This document shows positions 10,396-20,526 of a stretch of DNA of 64,000 bases, one piece after another. Under the pieces are notes generated by a model, which saw only the letters and a list, made by a program, of their open reading frames with translations, did not search any database and was not told where the DNA came from. Source of the stretch: Adiantum capillus-veneris (lineage: Eukaryota > Streptophyta > Polypodiopsida > Polypodiales > Pteridaceae); the NCBI GenBank assembly GCA_014529385.2, contig CM043956.1, positions 61,968,620-62,032,619 on the forward strand, given 5' to 3'. Positions within the stretch are counted from its first letter, which is position 1, and every line of letters starts with the position of its first letter. The translations under genes and the position numbers were made by a program.

Positions 10396-12173
10396 TGCTT
10401 GACTACTTGACTCTGCTCTCTCTAGAGAAACATGTGTGTGTGAACTAGTAGAAGGTGCATCACTAGCACGTCCAACATTCTGTGTAACTGATGGTGAGAA
10501 AAAAATTTCAAACCGTACTCTGCGATACTTAATGTCTTTCTATGCATCTTAGACTCATTGAATATCACCTATGAGATTTGTATTACCTTCTTAGATTCAG
10601 GGCGCCAGAGATGATATCCCATCTCCCCGTCCAACCACACCATATCAATGAAGATACACTTGTGTGATTTGGGGTCCAACTTTTTTCTAAGCTCTTTTGG
10701 CACATGTGAGAATGCCTCACACCAAAATACGTAATCTATCATAATTGGGCTCTTTTCCCGTCCACATCTCCTACGGAGCCTTGTACTTTAGTGGTGTACT
10801 AGGTCCAACTTTTTTCTACACTCTTTTGGCACATGTGAGAATGCCTCCCACCCAAATACACGTAATCTATCATAATTGGGCTCTTTTCCCATCCACATCT
10901 CCTAAAAAACCTTGTACTTTAGTGGTGTACTAGGTGACCGATTGATCAAATAAACAGATGTCGTAACAGCTTCTCCCCAAAATTCTTGAGGTAAGTTGGC
11001 CATAGACAACATATAAGTGACATGTTCTTGAATGGTTCTATTCATCCTCTTAGCCACACTATTTTGGATGGGTGTGTAAGGCGTGGTAAACTGTAAAAGT
11101 CCTTAAACTCGGAGGAGATGTACTCTCCTCCATTGTCACTGCACAAAGCTTTAAGCTTTTTACCCAATTTTTTCTCTACCAATGCTAAGAACTTTTGAAA
11201 GAGATTAAAGACGTCGCTCTTTTGATTCAAGAGATAAACCCACACCTTTCTAGTAGTCATCTATGAACGTCACAAAGTATAAGACCCCCCCTACAAATTT
11301 TACTGGCATATATCCACACAAGTCGCTATGAACGAGATCTAGAGGACTCCCTAACTCCTTGTCCAAAGGCACTGATGTCAGCCTAGTCTGTTTTCCATAG
11401 ATACAGTGCTCAAATAAAGAGAGCATAAAGAGAAGTTAGAGTAATCTAACATATGGATATCTCCAGAAAACTGCAAGACTTTCATTCCCTTTTGACTCAT
11501 ATGTCTCCTAGCCCGGCTATGCCACAACTCTGTAAACGGCAACTTGGCTACATAAATAGAATTATCTTTCATGGAAGAGACATTATAAAGTGAGTATAAT
11601 GAGCTAAACTTATGGCCTTTAAGCATGACCAAATTTCCCTTCTTGATAATCCAAGAACCATGATCAAATATGGTAGTGTAACCCAAATCATCGAGCTGTC
11701 CAATTAACACCAAACTCTTTGTCAATTTGGGTACATGTCTAACATTATGCAGCATAAACTTAGTGCCATTACACATAGAAAACTTGATGCTACCCACACC
11801 ACATATATCAACCCATAAGAGTTGCTTAGCTTGGTTGAAATGCAATTGCATGCTTGACACTGAGAAAACATGATGCACAATGGCCATGGTCCCCTTGTCT
11901 TTGTGGTTCTTGAAGCCAAGGAGCTTTCCTTTCCAATGATGATCCAAGTTTGCACCATTCCTCACACGATGAGGGCCAATAGAAAATGGTTGCATGTATA
12001 TCCAAGCACCTTTGGTGAACTCTTGTGGCACCCATTCATCATCTATACCTCTTGTGTTGTGGCATGCAAGTGTTGTGACCTCATCCTTTGGCCACCTTTG
12101 CGAAGTAGAGCTGGCCATGGTTGAGCAAAGAAAATTAGGAGGAGGAGCAGGACCTTGCTTGTTTCTACAATCA
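10396..12173 (-). pseudogene. Decayed Ty1/copia gag-protease-integrase (5' part)
   Basis: Minus-strand remnant reading from 12173 downwards. It starts with the end of a zinc knuckle (NDCRNK) and runs through the gag-pre-integrase region (CNGTKFMLHNVRHVPKLTKS and LWHSRARRHMSQKGM) in a 246-codon frame at 11378-12118. The integrase core follows at 11042-11260 (SDNGGEYISSEF, second catalytic Asp present). Then comes the integrase-to-RT linker (GKEPNYDRLRVFG). The protease motif is not recognisable and frames are broken repeatedly. It is collinear with 6265-7232; together they are one element cut by the gag-only retrotransposon. No 5' LTR or primer site is present upstream, where an unrelated repeat begins at 12174. 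Confidence 0.8.
10674..10932 (-). repeat. 129-bp tandem duplication inside the copia linker
   Basis: 10674-10802 and 10803-10932 are near-identical direct copies with a period of 129 bp, equal to 43 codons. They duplicate the segment encoding the conserved GKEPNYDRLRVFG-type motif. Because the period is a multiple of three, the duplication would have kept the reading frame when it arose. Confidence 0.8.
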
Positions 12174-12900
12174 TTAGGAAAAATATGAACCCTCTAGGGG
12201 CCCTTTGGGATTAAGGTTAATTAGAGGCCAGCCAATAGGAAGAGGGTGGTGGACACACTCTATACCCTCAAAAAAGTAGGGGGACAAGGTAGCCTTACAC
12301 CTCTTAATGGCCTCTTACCTAGTGAGAAGGTAAGGGAGGTGGCTAGGGGAAAGGGGAGGGGGGAGGGGGGGGGACCACTTTGACCTCTTTTCCCCCACTT
12401 TTTGGCCTGGATTTAAAAATACACTAAAAATTTCAAATTTCAAGTTTTCCCTCCTTAAAAGGTCCCCTAACCTATTTCATGGTCAAAAAAGTATTTTTGA
12501 CCTTCAAAAGTAAAAAACGTGCACTAAAAAATTCTAAAAAATTAAAATTTTCCAAAAAAATTCAAAACATCATTTTCCACCCTCCAAAGTCTTTCCAAAC
12601 CTATTCTATAGATAAAAAGTGATTTTCTCTCTCTACAAACCCTTTTCCAAGCTCTCCATGGCTGCAACAACCACATGCACCCCCTATAGTGCAACATTAT
12701 CTCTCTACAAGCTTTCTTCCATCTCCATTGTAGCACCAAGCAAGCTTCTCCCCCATCTCAGCTTCCCCTTGTCCACCACATAGTTCCACACCAAGCTAGC
12801 TCCTCTCCCTTCTCTCACCTCCATTACAGCATGAAACAAGATTCTACTCCTTCTACTTTCATTCACTTGCACTACATGGAAACCTCTACTCCCGAAGGTG
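12174..12900 (+). repeat. AT-rich dispersed repeat, copy A
   Basis: Starts TTAGGAAAAATATGAACCCT and runs through CTAGGGGCCCTTTGGGATTA, a poly(G) stretch and several AT-rich blocks. The same order of motifs recurs, inverted, from 23414 downwards. No coding potential. The sharp start at the zinc-knuckle remnant of the copia suggests one has interrupted the other. The far end is vague. Confidence 0.55.
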
Positions 12901-14739
12901 GAAAAAGAATCAACTCACATGACTTGCATACCACAAGAACAGGAGGTGTGAATAGTGCATGGGCATTGCAAGGATTCATCTCCAACATAAAGATAGAATG
13001 GTGAGAAAACTACCCTTGTAGCTTACATTCAGAGCTTAAGATCATCTCCATCTTTAAGTTTATCATGCTAGAGGGAATTAACCTCTTTATGGCTTTCAAT
13101 GTTTAGTCTTCACACCTCATAACATTGAGTGGTGCTATTTTGTTGATGGCTTTGGTGCGCCATCTATAGTTTTGTAGCATGTGATTAAGTCTCACAATGT
13201 AAGTAAGTTGTGTTATCTATGGAGACTCATCAAAGATTTTTTATTCTTTGTATAGTTGTCATTAGATTATCATAATGATATCATTTTGTACTTTATAACT
13301 TTGTGCTCACATAATCTGTTGTTTACTTACAGAGTCAACTTGTTTTGAGAGGACATGAGCAAGCAACCATGTGCAGAGATGGAAATCACCCTATTTTTGT
13401 TCCGTGAGGAACCTTTCACTACCATGTTAAAAGATTTTGATAAGAATAGTAGGATTTTTGTAGAATCTTGAACCAATAGGTACTCTCTAGGAGCTCTTAG
13501 AAAAGCCATCCCTATAGTACTACTATCTTCCCTTGTGTCATAGACACACAAATACTTGTGTATATGAATCTCTAGATGAGAAAGACAAATACTTGTAAGA
13601 GAAGCTTAACAGCAACAACGTTTTCTCCGTTTGTAATTATCTTTATGAGGCTGGATTCCTCTATAAATGCAATATAAATATTTCTTTTTGTTGAATGGTG
13701 TCACACTGAGTGAGAGTATTTAATTTAGATTACTGGAGTTTCATATAGATTTGAGAAATATTGTTGATTTTTATGGATGTTCTGATTTGCCTGTAAGATG
13801 TTTGAAGCCTCAAGTCTTAATCATTCCACCATGAAGAAATTCATGTAATATTTTGATTTGGAAGTTTAATCACTAATGGTTATTCTTATTAAAGTGGATC
13901 ATAACCTTTGTTGAGAAGTCCTCGTTTGGGGATGTTGAATATATATCAATTGCAACATTTCAAAAGTTGAGAAAACTAAATTCTTGCTTTCCAAAATGTT
14001 ATTGTTTCCATACTATTGACTTAGAGAAATGACAACTTGAGATGGAGGTGTAGATATATGGGGGTGACTTATTATTGATTCTTGTTTCATCATATATATT
14101 ATAAAGCCTTTGACTTTCCACCTTTTTGAGTAGTGTTGACAAGTTTTTGGTATCAAACCTTCTTAAATATCCCTATTCATTCGCTATTGATAGCTATATA
14201 TTTGGTATTGCTAAAGATCATACCAATAGCTATCACCTTGTGAACTTAATTGTTGAATTTTGGATTTGATTTTTATTATGTAGCTCATTTGGATAGAGAA
14301 AGTGTAAACATAAATTATAGATACATGCATTGTTAACATAGAAGATATGTATCACTCGAACCTATATAACTGCTAATCAAGAAACCTTTGGTTGCATACT
14401 ATAACAATAGGGGTCACATGTGGTTTCAAATACCAAAGAAATGGCTTAACCAAAACATTCCCAAGAACACGAGGTGAACACAAGGAAGTAAACATTGGCT
14501 GCTTGTTTGGTTGATTTCTAGTGCTAAATGTTCTGAGTGCACAAAATTTGTGAGGCCTTTGACCTTGGGACTTCACTAAAGTATATGTAACATAACACAT
14601 GCGTTCAACAGAAGGGAATTTATATTCTTGTAAAGGTACAAAAACATGTGTAGGTAAGGCCTATAAGGGCTACTTTCAATCCATTGTGGTGAACGCACAT
14701 GATATAGGAAAATTTTACATAGTGAATACTCCGGACATC
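12901..14739. other. No recognisable feature
   Basis: AT-rich DNA with stop codons in all frames and no repeat, hairpin or motif that I can support. The frames at 13327-13551 and 14373-14600 are too short and featureless to call. Confidence 0.5.
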
Positions 14740-14865
14740 AAACACTACACCTCTATCTCATGGCCATACATTAAAACAAAGCCCCTATTTGTCATTTTGA
14801 AGCACCAGGGACCCTCAACAAGAGGGACCACAACGGCACGCAGAATGGCCATCCAAGGACAAATA
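14740..14865 (+). repeat. Degenerate copy of the hairpin arm
   Basis: This stretch resembles the left arm of the hairpin at 15004-15223 in the same orientation, sharing CAGGGACCCTCAACAAGAGG and ATGGCCATCCAA. It makes a third, more diverged copy of the unit. Confidence 0.65.
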
Positions 14866-14957
14866 GGGGCCAAGATATTTCCAAGAACAGGGGATGGATA
14901 CAAGGAAGTAAAAATGGTTGATAAGCATGATACAAGGTTTAGGTATCTGCCATTTGT

Positions 14958-14976
14958 GGGGGGGGGGGGGGGGGGG
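14958..14976 (+). repeat. Poly(G) run of 19
   Basis: Uninterrupted run of 19 guanines. Long G runs are prone to sequencing and assembly length error, so the exact length is uncertain. Confidence 0.8.
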
Positions 14977-15003
14977 CTTGCTATGAACACATTAAACTGC
15001 CCA

Positions 15004-15223
15004 ATTATATCTCATAGCCATGCATTAAAAAAAGCATATACTTGTAATTTTAGGGCCCCAGGGACCCTCAACAAGAGGGGCCACAAGGGCGCGCAAGTTG
15101 GCCATCCAAAAATTTTGGATGGCCAGTTTGCGCGCCCTTGTGGCCCCTCTTGTTGAGGGTCCCTGGGGCCCTAAAATGACAAGTACAAGAGTTTTTTTGA
15201 TGCATGGCCATAATTCAAGTGGT
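15004..15223. repeat. Long near-perfect hairpin (foldback)
   Basis: The sequence is self-complementary about position 15112. The inner 73 bp on each side (15039-15185) differ at only about three positions, and weaker pairing continues to about 15004 and 15223. There is essentially no loop: the centre is CCATCCAAAAATTTTGGATGG without its last base. The arms are GC-rich (GGGCCCCAGGGACCCTCAAC) inside AT-rich DNA. It could be a foldback/MITE-like element, a recent inverted duplication, or a source of hairpin RNA. No protein is encoded. Confidence 0.85.
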
Positions 15224-16979
15224 TAGTTTTTAAGTGTTGAACTTTTAGGCTGTTTTCAAGAGATTCTAGTGTTCAATTGGCTCCGAATCTGTCTGGGCTT
15301 GTCTCACATAAAGTTGTTCATCTTGTCGTGCTCTTCGACCATCGTATGATGCAAAAAAATCATATCCTACTCGGAGTCTCCAAAAATCAGCGTGCAAGTT
15401 GGCAATTTCTGAAAAAATGATGTAAAACAGACATTTCTTACTTTTTCCTTAATCTACGGGCTCGAACGAGCATTAAAACCATGGAATCTGAAAATACTCA
15501 AAGAGCCAATGTTTTTTATTGTGTTAAGGACTATATTTCCTACATACAAAACTTTCTTAAAATTTCACCCTAACACCTTCAAAAGTGGCTTCCAAGGAGT
15601 GCCTTCGATCAAAAATTGAAACTGAAGGAAAACAATCAGAATGAACTCCTACACTGTGTACAAACTTTAAAATAACCAAAATTTTCTTTTAAAAAAATTT
15701 ATTGCTAAAAATTTGAAAATAGACTACCCTTGGACTTCCCACAACAATAGAAATCAAAGGGTTCAAGGAGAGGTCTGGTGTCACAAGTGCATGGTAGGAA
15801 TCTAATCGAGGTTTATTCCATCAAGATCTCTTATACTTTATCATGTCTTCTCATGTACAATCTTACCAAACAAAAACAAACTTACACTTAAATGACTACA
15901 AATCTTATTTAACTTATCAAACAATCTAAAATAAGGGAGACCTAGAGTGCTCTTACACATCAACAAACAAAAAAGTCCAAATTTCTTCTCATTAACTTTG
16001 ATAAACATACATTTGTGGACAACTTCCAGGGAGTAGTGTGGTCATAGTTCTTACATCCATTCCATGACATGGTAAGCTCATGGGGTGACCTATCACATAA
16101 AAATATCTTTGGTAGGAGTGCCCTCATGTTAGGAAAGGGTGTGTTGCTACTGATGAAAAGTTTTTGCATTGTCCTACTAGGGAGCTCTCCATGTTAGCAT
16201 AATGATTTTTGGTGTAGTGGGAGCCACATTGCCGCTGAGGAGAGCTTTGTGCCATCGTAAAAGCTTCATATTATGCTAGTTCCTTGAGCCATTCTTGCAA
16301 ACAACGCCACTCAACTAGCATAGCAAGAGGTCACCTTGTAACAAAAACATGTATGAATTTAACATTTGCAAGCTCTATAATAAAGACACTTGTTAAGTAT
16401 ATGTTGTACAAATTTGCAAGTATTTCTATCTAACTGGAAATAAACAATCCTAAAATATACATTAGGATGAGATTACCATCCCTAATAAGCATGGATTTGA
16501 AGCACCTACCTGCAAGATGTAACAAAGAAGACTGTTTTAGAGGAAAAGTGGTGACACTTGGCCTCTCTAACCTGCAGCCTTTCACTATTTGTGCATAAAA
16601 GCAACCTTTGTGCCAAACACTACAAAACAAGTAGAGGCAACACCTTAAACTTCAAAGTCTATGATAAGAAGAACACAATCAAAAGTAAGAAGTATATTGT
16701 TACCTTGCATAAAGGGGTGTTTTATTCAAATATGTGATGGTATTGGCAAGATATTGAAGAACCATGAACATTCATCTCACCGATGGTACCACGTTCATGG
16801 GATGATCTCTGCTCACCCTCACGTGCGGCCTTCGGTGCAAACGTTGCGAGCAAGAAAATATGTATGCATACGGTTTGTGGTGTCCTTGAGCACCATGGTA
16901 GCTGTTGCGTGAGGAAGCAAAGGATGAAAAGAGAGAGGGGGGAGGGAGAGAGAGGAACATGGGAGGAGACAAGGGGGTA
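15224..16979. other. No recognisable feature
   Basis: AT-rich sequence with only short frames. A GC-richer patch around 16780-16880 carries a short open frame without known motifs. Nothing else is visible. Confidence 0.5.
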
Positions 16980-16987
16980 GTGGGGGG

Positions 16988-16989
<2 letters not shown>

Positions 16990-17044
<55 letters not shown>
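16990..17044 (+). repeat. (GA)n microsatellite
   Basis: Uninterrupted GA dinucleotide run followed by about 90 bp of purine-rich imperfect GGAGGAAG repeats. Long frames across it are composition artefacts. Confidence 0.9.
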
Positions 17045-17045
<1 letters not shown>

Positions 17046-17048
<3 letters not shown>

Positions 17049-17436
17049 GAAGGAGGAGAGAAGGGGGGAGGAAGGAACATGGGAGGAGAGAAGGGGACAG
17101 GGAGGGAGAGGAGAGGGAGAAAGGAGGGAGGAGGAAGAGATAACAAAGGTTTTTTTTTTTGGGGGGGAGTTTTTTTTTTGAAAAATTGGACTTTTAGTGC
17201 TTGTAAGTTTAAAAAAAGGTACAAAAATACTTCTTTGATATGGATATATGTTGGGGGGGAGTTTTAAGTCAAAAATAAGTAAAAATAACTTTTTTTTTAA
17301 AATGTCAAATTTTGGCTCTTAGTGATCCACGTTTCTGATGATGTGGCTACACCTCTTTACTCCCTTCACTTTAAAAAAGGTAGAGAGAGAAGGTGACCTC
17401 CTAGGTCCACATCCTACATGTGTCTAAAAAAAGTCT
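17046..17436 (-). repeat. AT-rich dispersed repeat, copy B2 (left part)
   Basis: On the minus strand this continues the repeat at 22607-23414. It holds the same kinds of blocks (CTCCCCCCCAA next to poly(A) runs, AAAAGTTATTTTTAC). It ends at the AGTCT target duplication of the gypsy element inserted in it. Confidence 0.45.
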
Positions 17437-18037
17437 TGTTAACCCTCACGATTCACGGAAACCCCATCACCTACGATGGACGCGTATTATGTATTTGGTA
17501 GAGTCAGGTACTGGGCTTGTCGGACCAATAGGAACAGGGTAAGGGTGATCGCCGATGACAGACGCACTCTAACTGGGACATTCAAGGGATTAGTTGGCTA
17601 AGCATGGACGCCCAAGTGTGAATGGGGTGAGCTCATATAAAAGCCAACTAAACCTAATTTTTACTCATTCTCTCATTTGTGCAATAGAAGAGTGCTCTTG
17701 CTCCATCTCCATCTCCATCTTCTTCTTCTTCACCTCCTTGTGTGTGTGTGTGTGTGTGAGAGAGAAAGAGAGAGAGAGAGAGAGAGGGAGAGTGTGTGTG
17801 CGATCGAGCATTACGAAGGCACGACGACGGCGAAGCGGTTGAGCGCGGCATGACTGGAGCTTCTTCTTCATCGCGGCGAGGAATCCACCACGAAGGCGAG
17901 CGTAGAGCGGTGAGTGACACACCCTTTGCTCTCTTGAGCTTGCTAGTTTAGGCTTGTTGTGTGCTTGGAGCCATTTGTGGCTCGCACACGGTGTATTGGC
18001 AAGTCCCTTGCTTCGACAGTGCAACAAGGAGCGCACA
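17437..18037 (+). repeat. 5' LTR of the non-autonomous gypsy
   Basis: 601 bp, TGTTAACCC to GCGCACA. It contains a TATA box, a (CTTCTTCTT)-like stretch and (GT)n plus (GA)n runs that account for its extra length over the 3' LTR. Clearly related to the LTRs at 34763-35309 and 55783-56329. Confidence 0.92.
17636..17642 (+). promoter_or_regulatory. LTR TATA box
   Basis: TATAAAA in the context GAGCTCATATAAAAGCC, conserved in all four LTRs of this family in the window (also 22218-22224, and on the minus strand 35113-35119 and 56133-56139). It probably sets the start of the element RNA. Confidence 0.7.
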
Positions 18038-18041
18038 TTTT

Positions 18042-18059
18042 TGGCGCCGTTGCCGGGGA
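18042..18059 (+). other. Primer binding site
   Basis: TGGCGCCGTTGCCGGGGA lies 4 bp inside the 5' LTR. This is the site found in Tat/Athila-like plant gypsy elements (reported as tRNA-Arg for Ogre). The large relative has one change (GTC for GCC). Confidence 0.85.
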
Positions 18060-18164
18060 AATGCCCTACACTAAGCTTGGTTAAGCACTTTACGCTTTCT
18101 TGTGGTGCAATTTCTATCATAGGAAAGGCAGGGAATGAGTGTGTGTAGCTGTGTGGAGATTTCT

Positions 18165-18385
18165 GTTTTTTTGCGTTTTCTGCGTTTTCTGGTTTGCACT
18201 GCACAGTTAGCATTTCTTGCGTTTTCTGCATTTTCTGCATTTTCTGGTTTGCACTGCACAGTTAGCATTTCTTGCGTTTTTTTGCATTTTCTGCATTTTT
18301 TGGTTTGCACTGCACAGTTCTGTCAAGTTTCAATTTCTGCATTTTCTGTGTTTTCTGGTTTGTGCACAGTTAGACGCACAGTTAG
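18165..18385 (+). repeat. Leader tandem repeats
   Basis: Four degenerate copies, about 60-75 bp each, of a unit joining a TGCGTTTTCTGCATTTTCTG run with GGTTTGCACTGCACAGTTAG. The large relative has a shorter version at about 55450-55560. It lies in the untranslated leader. Confidence 0.8.
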
Positions 18386-18529
18386 TTAATTAAGCAGGCT
18401 AGTAATTAGGTGAGACAGAAAGTAGGTAGGTGAGGTCAACGCGCACCAAAACGCGTACCAAAAAAAAAAATAAAAAATAAAAAAATAAATTTTTCGGGAA
18501 AAAAAAATAAAAATAAATTTGAAAAATAA

Positions 18530-18756
18530 AAATGTGAGTGAGGGGGAGGTTAAATTTTTGGGAAAATAAAAAAAAATAAAAATTTGAGTGAGGGGGAGGT
18601 TAAATTTTTGAAAAATAAAAACGTGAGTGAGGGGGAGGTTAAAATTTCGAAAAATAAAAACGGAGGTTATAAAAACGGATGGGTTGGCTTGTATAAAAGA
18701 TAGATCAGGATCATTTCCCCAAGCCCAAGCCCAAGCCCAAGCCCAGGCCCAGGCCT
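18530..18756 (+). repeat. Leader tandem repeats, second block
   Basis: Four copies of GTGAGTGAGGGGGAGGTTAA separated by A-rich spacers, then a (CCCAAG)n/(CCCAGG)n run at 18718-18756. Matching but shorter versions occur at 55180-55270 of the large element. Confidence 0.8.
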
Positions 18757-19156
18757 CAGTCCTCAGTCTTATGATATATACCAGACTCACTCTTATATAT
18801 ATACCCTACTCCCTCAAGAGAGAATGAGAGCATGTGGGGCAAGTCCTCCACTCTCCTCCTTTCTCTTCCCACTTGCACCCTTAGACTTTCTAGTTTGGGC
18901 TTAGTTCCCTACTGGAAATTGACAGTTTTAGGGATTCCGAGGGCATAGAGTGACCAAACGGAGGGCTGTAAAGCACGGCATGACCCTCTGACCGAGACGC
19001 TCGTTTTGAGCTATCATACGCTCTATTCTATAGCCGGGTCAAAAAAAAAGGACCAAAAAGTCAAATTAAGGAAAGACTTGGGTTGCAAAACACCCAAAAA
19101 TACTAGGTGAGCAGCCTTCACGGGCACTCACTGACACTTCTAGGGGATCAAGTCAT

Positions 19157-20305
19157 ATGAACCTACGCTCTGGACGAGTGTTAGAGCACGATCACATTGG
19201 TAGTGCCTCTGTTCATACGGACACCCATTACCCATCCACGATAGGCTCTAGACCCTCAGCGGGGACACAAGGTAGCACCACCCAAGACCCTAAAATAGCC
19301 GCTAGTGATTCCTCCTTCGACTCAGAAATCATGGAAGCATACCCTACCCAAAACACTGAGAGAGAAGGCCATGCACCTCCTGAAGCTCCACAGCCTAGTA
19401 CTAGTATGTTTAGCCGTTTCATGGAAACATTAGGTAGAGCTACTCGCTCAGAACCTGATGCAAATGAAGCACACAAAGGGGGTGGGGAAGTGGACTCTCC
19501 TTTCACATCGCACGTGGATCCCACACCCCCAAAGAGTGTCCATATGGATATCCTACCTGGGATGACTGAGTCGGACAATGTGGATTGGGTCCACCTAGCA
19601 GCAACCATAGACACTTGGGAAAATAGGGGGACGACCTGGGTAACACCTGAGGGGGATGAAATGCATGTACCCTTAAATATGCTACAAGCAATGCATATCG
19701 CTTCCGACAAGACTCATCCTAAGGTAACGAAGAAAACATACAAGTGGGTCCCTAAAGCTTCCTTAGTGACCATAGCTAGTGCTAAAAAACAGAAGCCTTG
19801 TAAGAAACGTACCACTCGCTCCAAGAAAAGTAAGAAAATGTTGCGATGGATACCTAAACGACTATTGGAAGCCCAAGGCTACTATCAAGGAAATGATCAA
19901 ATCTGGGTGCCAAAACGTAGATTGTGCTCTTACCTATCACCTGACCCATGTGAGCCCAATCCCATAGCTCCAAAACAAATCAATGATCGTGGAAAGAAAA
20001 AAATCACAGAATGCTACACACCCGCTCCTGAGCTAGTTTGGGTACCAAAGAAAGAACGATTTGTTCCACCTAGCTCAGGAAGGGGGGAGTCCCATGAAGC
20101 TTCTAGCTCCTCATGTAATACATCCGTAGAGGTAAAAGCTTCTACACAGCCTCCATCTATAGTAGTGGACCTCCATGAAGCTACAAAAGAATCCACACCT
20201 CCCAGTGTTCAAGAATCACCTGATGAACCACTTCAAGTTCAATCTTGGGAGAGTACCTTACCACCCTTGCAGCTTGACGAGGCACCTAGGGTAATAGAAA
20301 ACTAA
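19157..20305 (+). CDS. Fused gag-extension / W[VI]PK protein of the non-autonomous gypsy
   Basis: An uninterrupted 382-codon frame. Residues 1 to about 135 (MNLRSGRVLEH ... KSVHMDILP) match the N-terminal extension of gag at 54798. The next 50 residues (GMTESDNVDWVHLAATIDTW) match the linker after the protease of the large element (about 50300-50470). From about residue 190 to the end it matches the W[VI]PK domain at 45462-46130. The two junctions keep the frame; the first lies at a short shared motif (DILP/DVLP). Four motifs, KWVPK, WIPK and two WVPK, begin near 19743, 19848, 19906 and 20040. A strongly basic stretch with several KK and KSKK groups lies between the first two. The function is unknown; a structural or RNA-binding role in mobilisation is inference. 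It stays open while the large element has stops, which suggests recent amplification or selection. Confidence 0.85.
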   Translation: MNLRSGRVLEHDHIGSASVHTDTHYPSTIGSRPSAGTQGSTTQDPKIAASDSSFDSEIMEAYPTQNTEREGHAPPEAPQPSTSMFSRFMETLGRATRSEPDANEAHKGGGEVDSPFTSHVDPTPPKSVHMDILPGMTESDNVDWVHLAATIDTWENRGTTWVTPEGDEMHVPLNMLQAMHIASDKTHPKVTKKTYKWVPKASLVTIASAKKQKPCKKRTTRSKKSKKMLRWIPKRLLEAQGYYQGNDQIWVPKRRLCSYLSPDPCEPNPIAPKQINDRGKKKITECYTPAPELVWVPKKERFVPPSSGRGESHEASSSSCNTSVEVKASTQPPSIVVDLHEATKESTPPSVQESPDEPLQVQSWESTLPPLQLDEAPRVIEN

Positions 20306-20385
20306 TGGCAAAAATCCTCACCTATTACCAACTGGAACAATTGGTTTCAAAGGGTGACAAGCTCATTTCAAACGGTATGATCTAC

Positions 20386-20400
20386 CCAAGGAAGGGGGGA
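20386..20400 (+). other. Internal polypurine-tract-like sequence
   Basis: CCAAGGAAGGGGGGA lies about 1.6 kb before the 3' LTR, just after the main frame. Its core AGGAAGGGGGG equals that of the true polypurine tract at 22006-22016, and the same pair exists in the large element. It also sits in a 73-codon frame (20305-20526) partly conserved with 45340-45537. It may be a second plus-strand primer site. Confidence 0.5.
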
Positions 20401-20526
20401 GTGTTTGCTGACAGTCATCATTCATTTGTTTCCCTCTCAACCTTTCTCCCTGACCTCTTAATCAACAATCTTAGGGAATGTACATATAAAGATTTATACT
20501 CACAAAATAAAAATAAAAAAAAATAA

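Noticed and set aside
16772-17267. Frames rich in Pro/Ser/Leu (minus) or Gly/Glu/Arg (plus)
   Set aside because: They cross the (GA)n microsatellite and purine-rich flank; composition artefact.
17654-17920. Frames in gypsy LTRs (also 22236-22484, 34852-35083, 55782-56103)
   Set aside because: They are conserved only because the LTRs are homologous, and contain microsatellite-encoded His-Thr or Arg-Glu runs.
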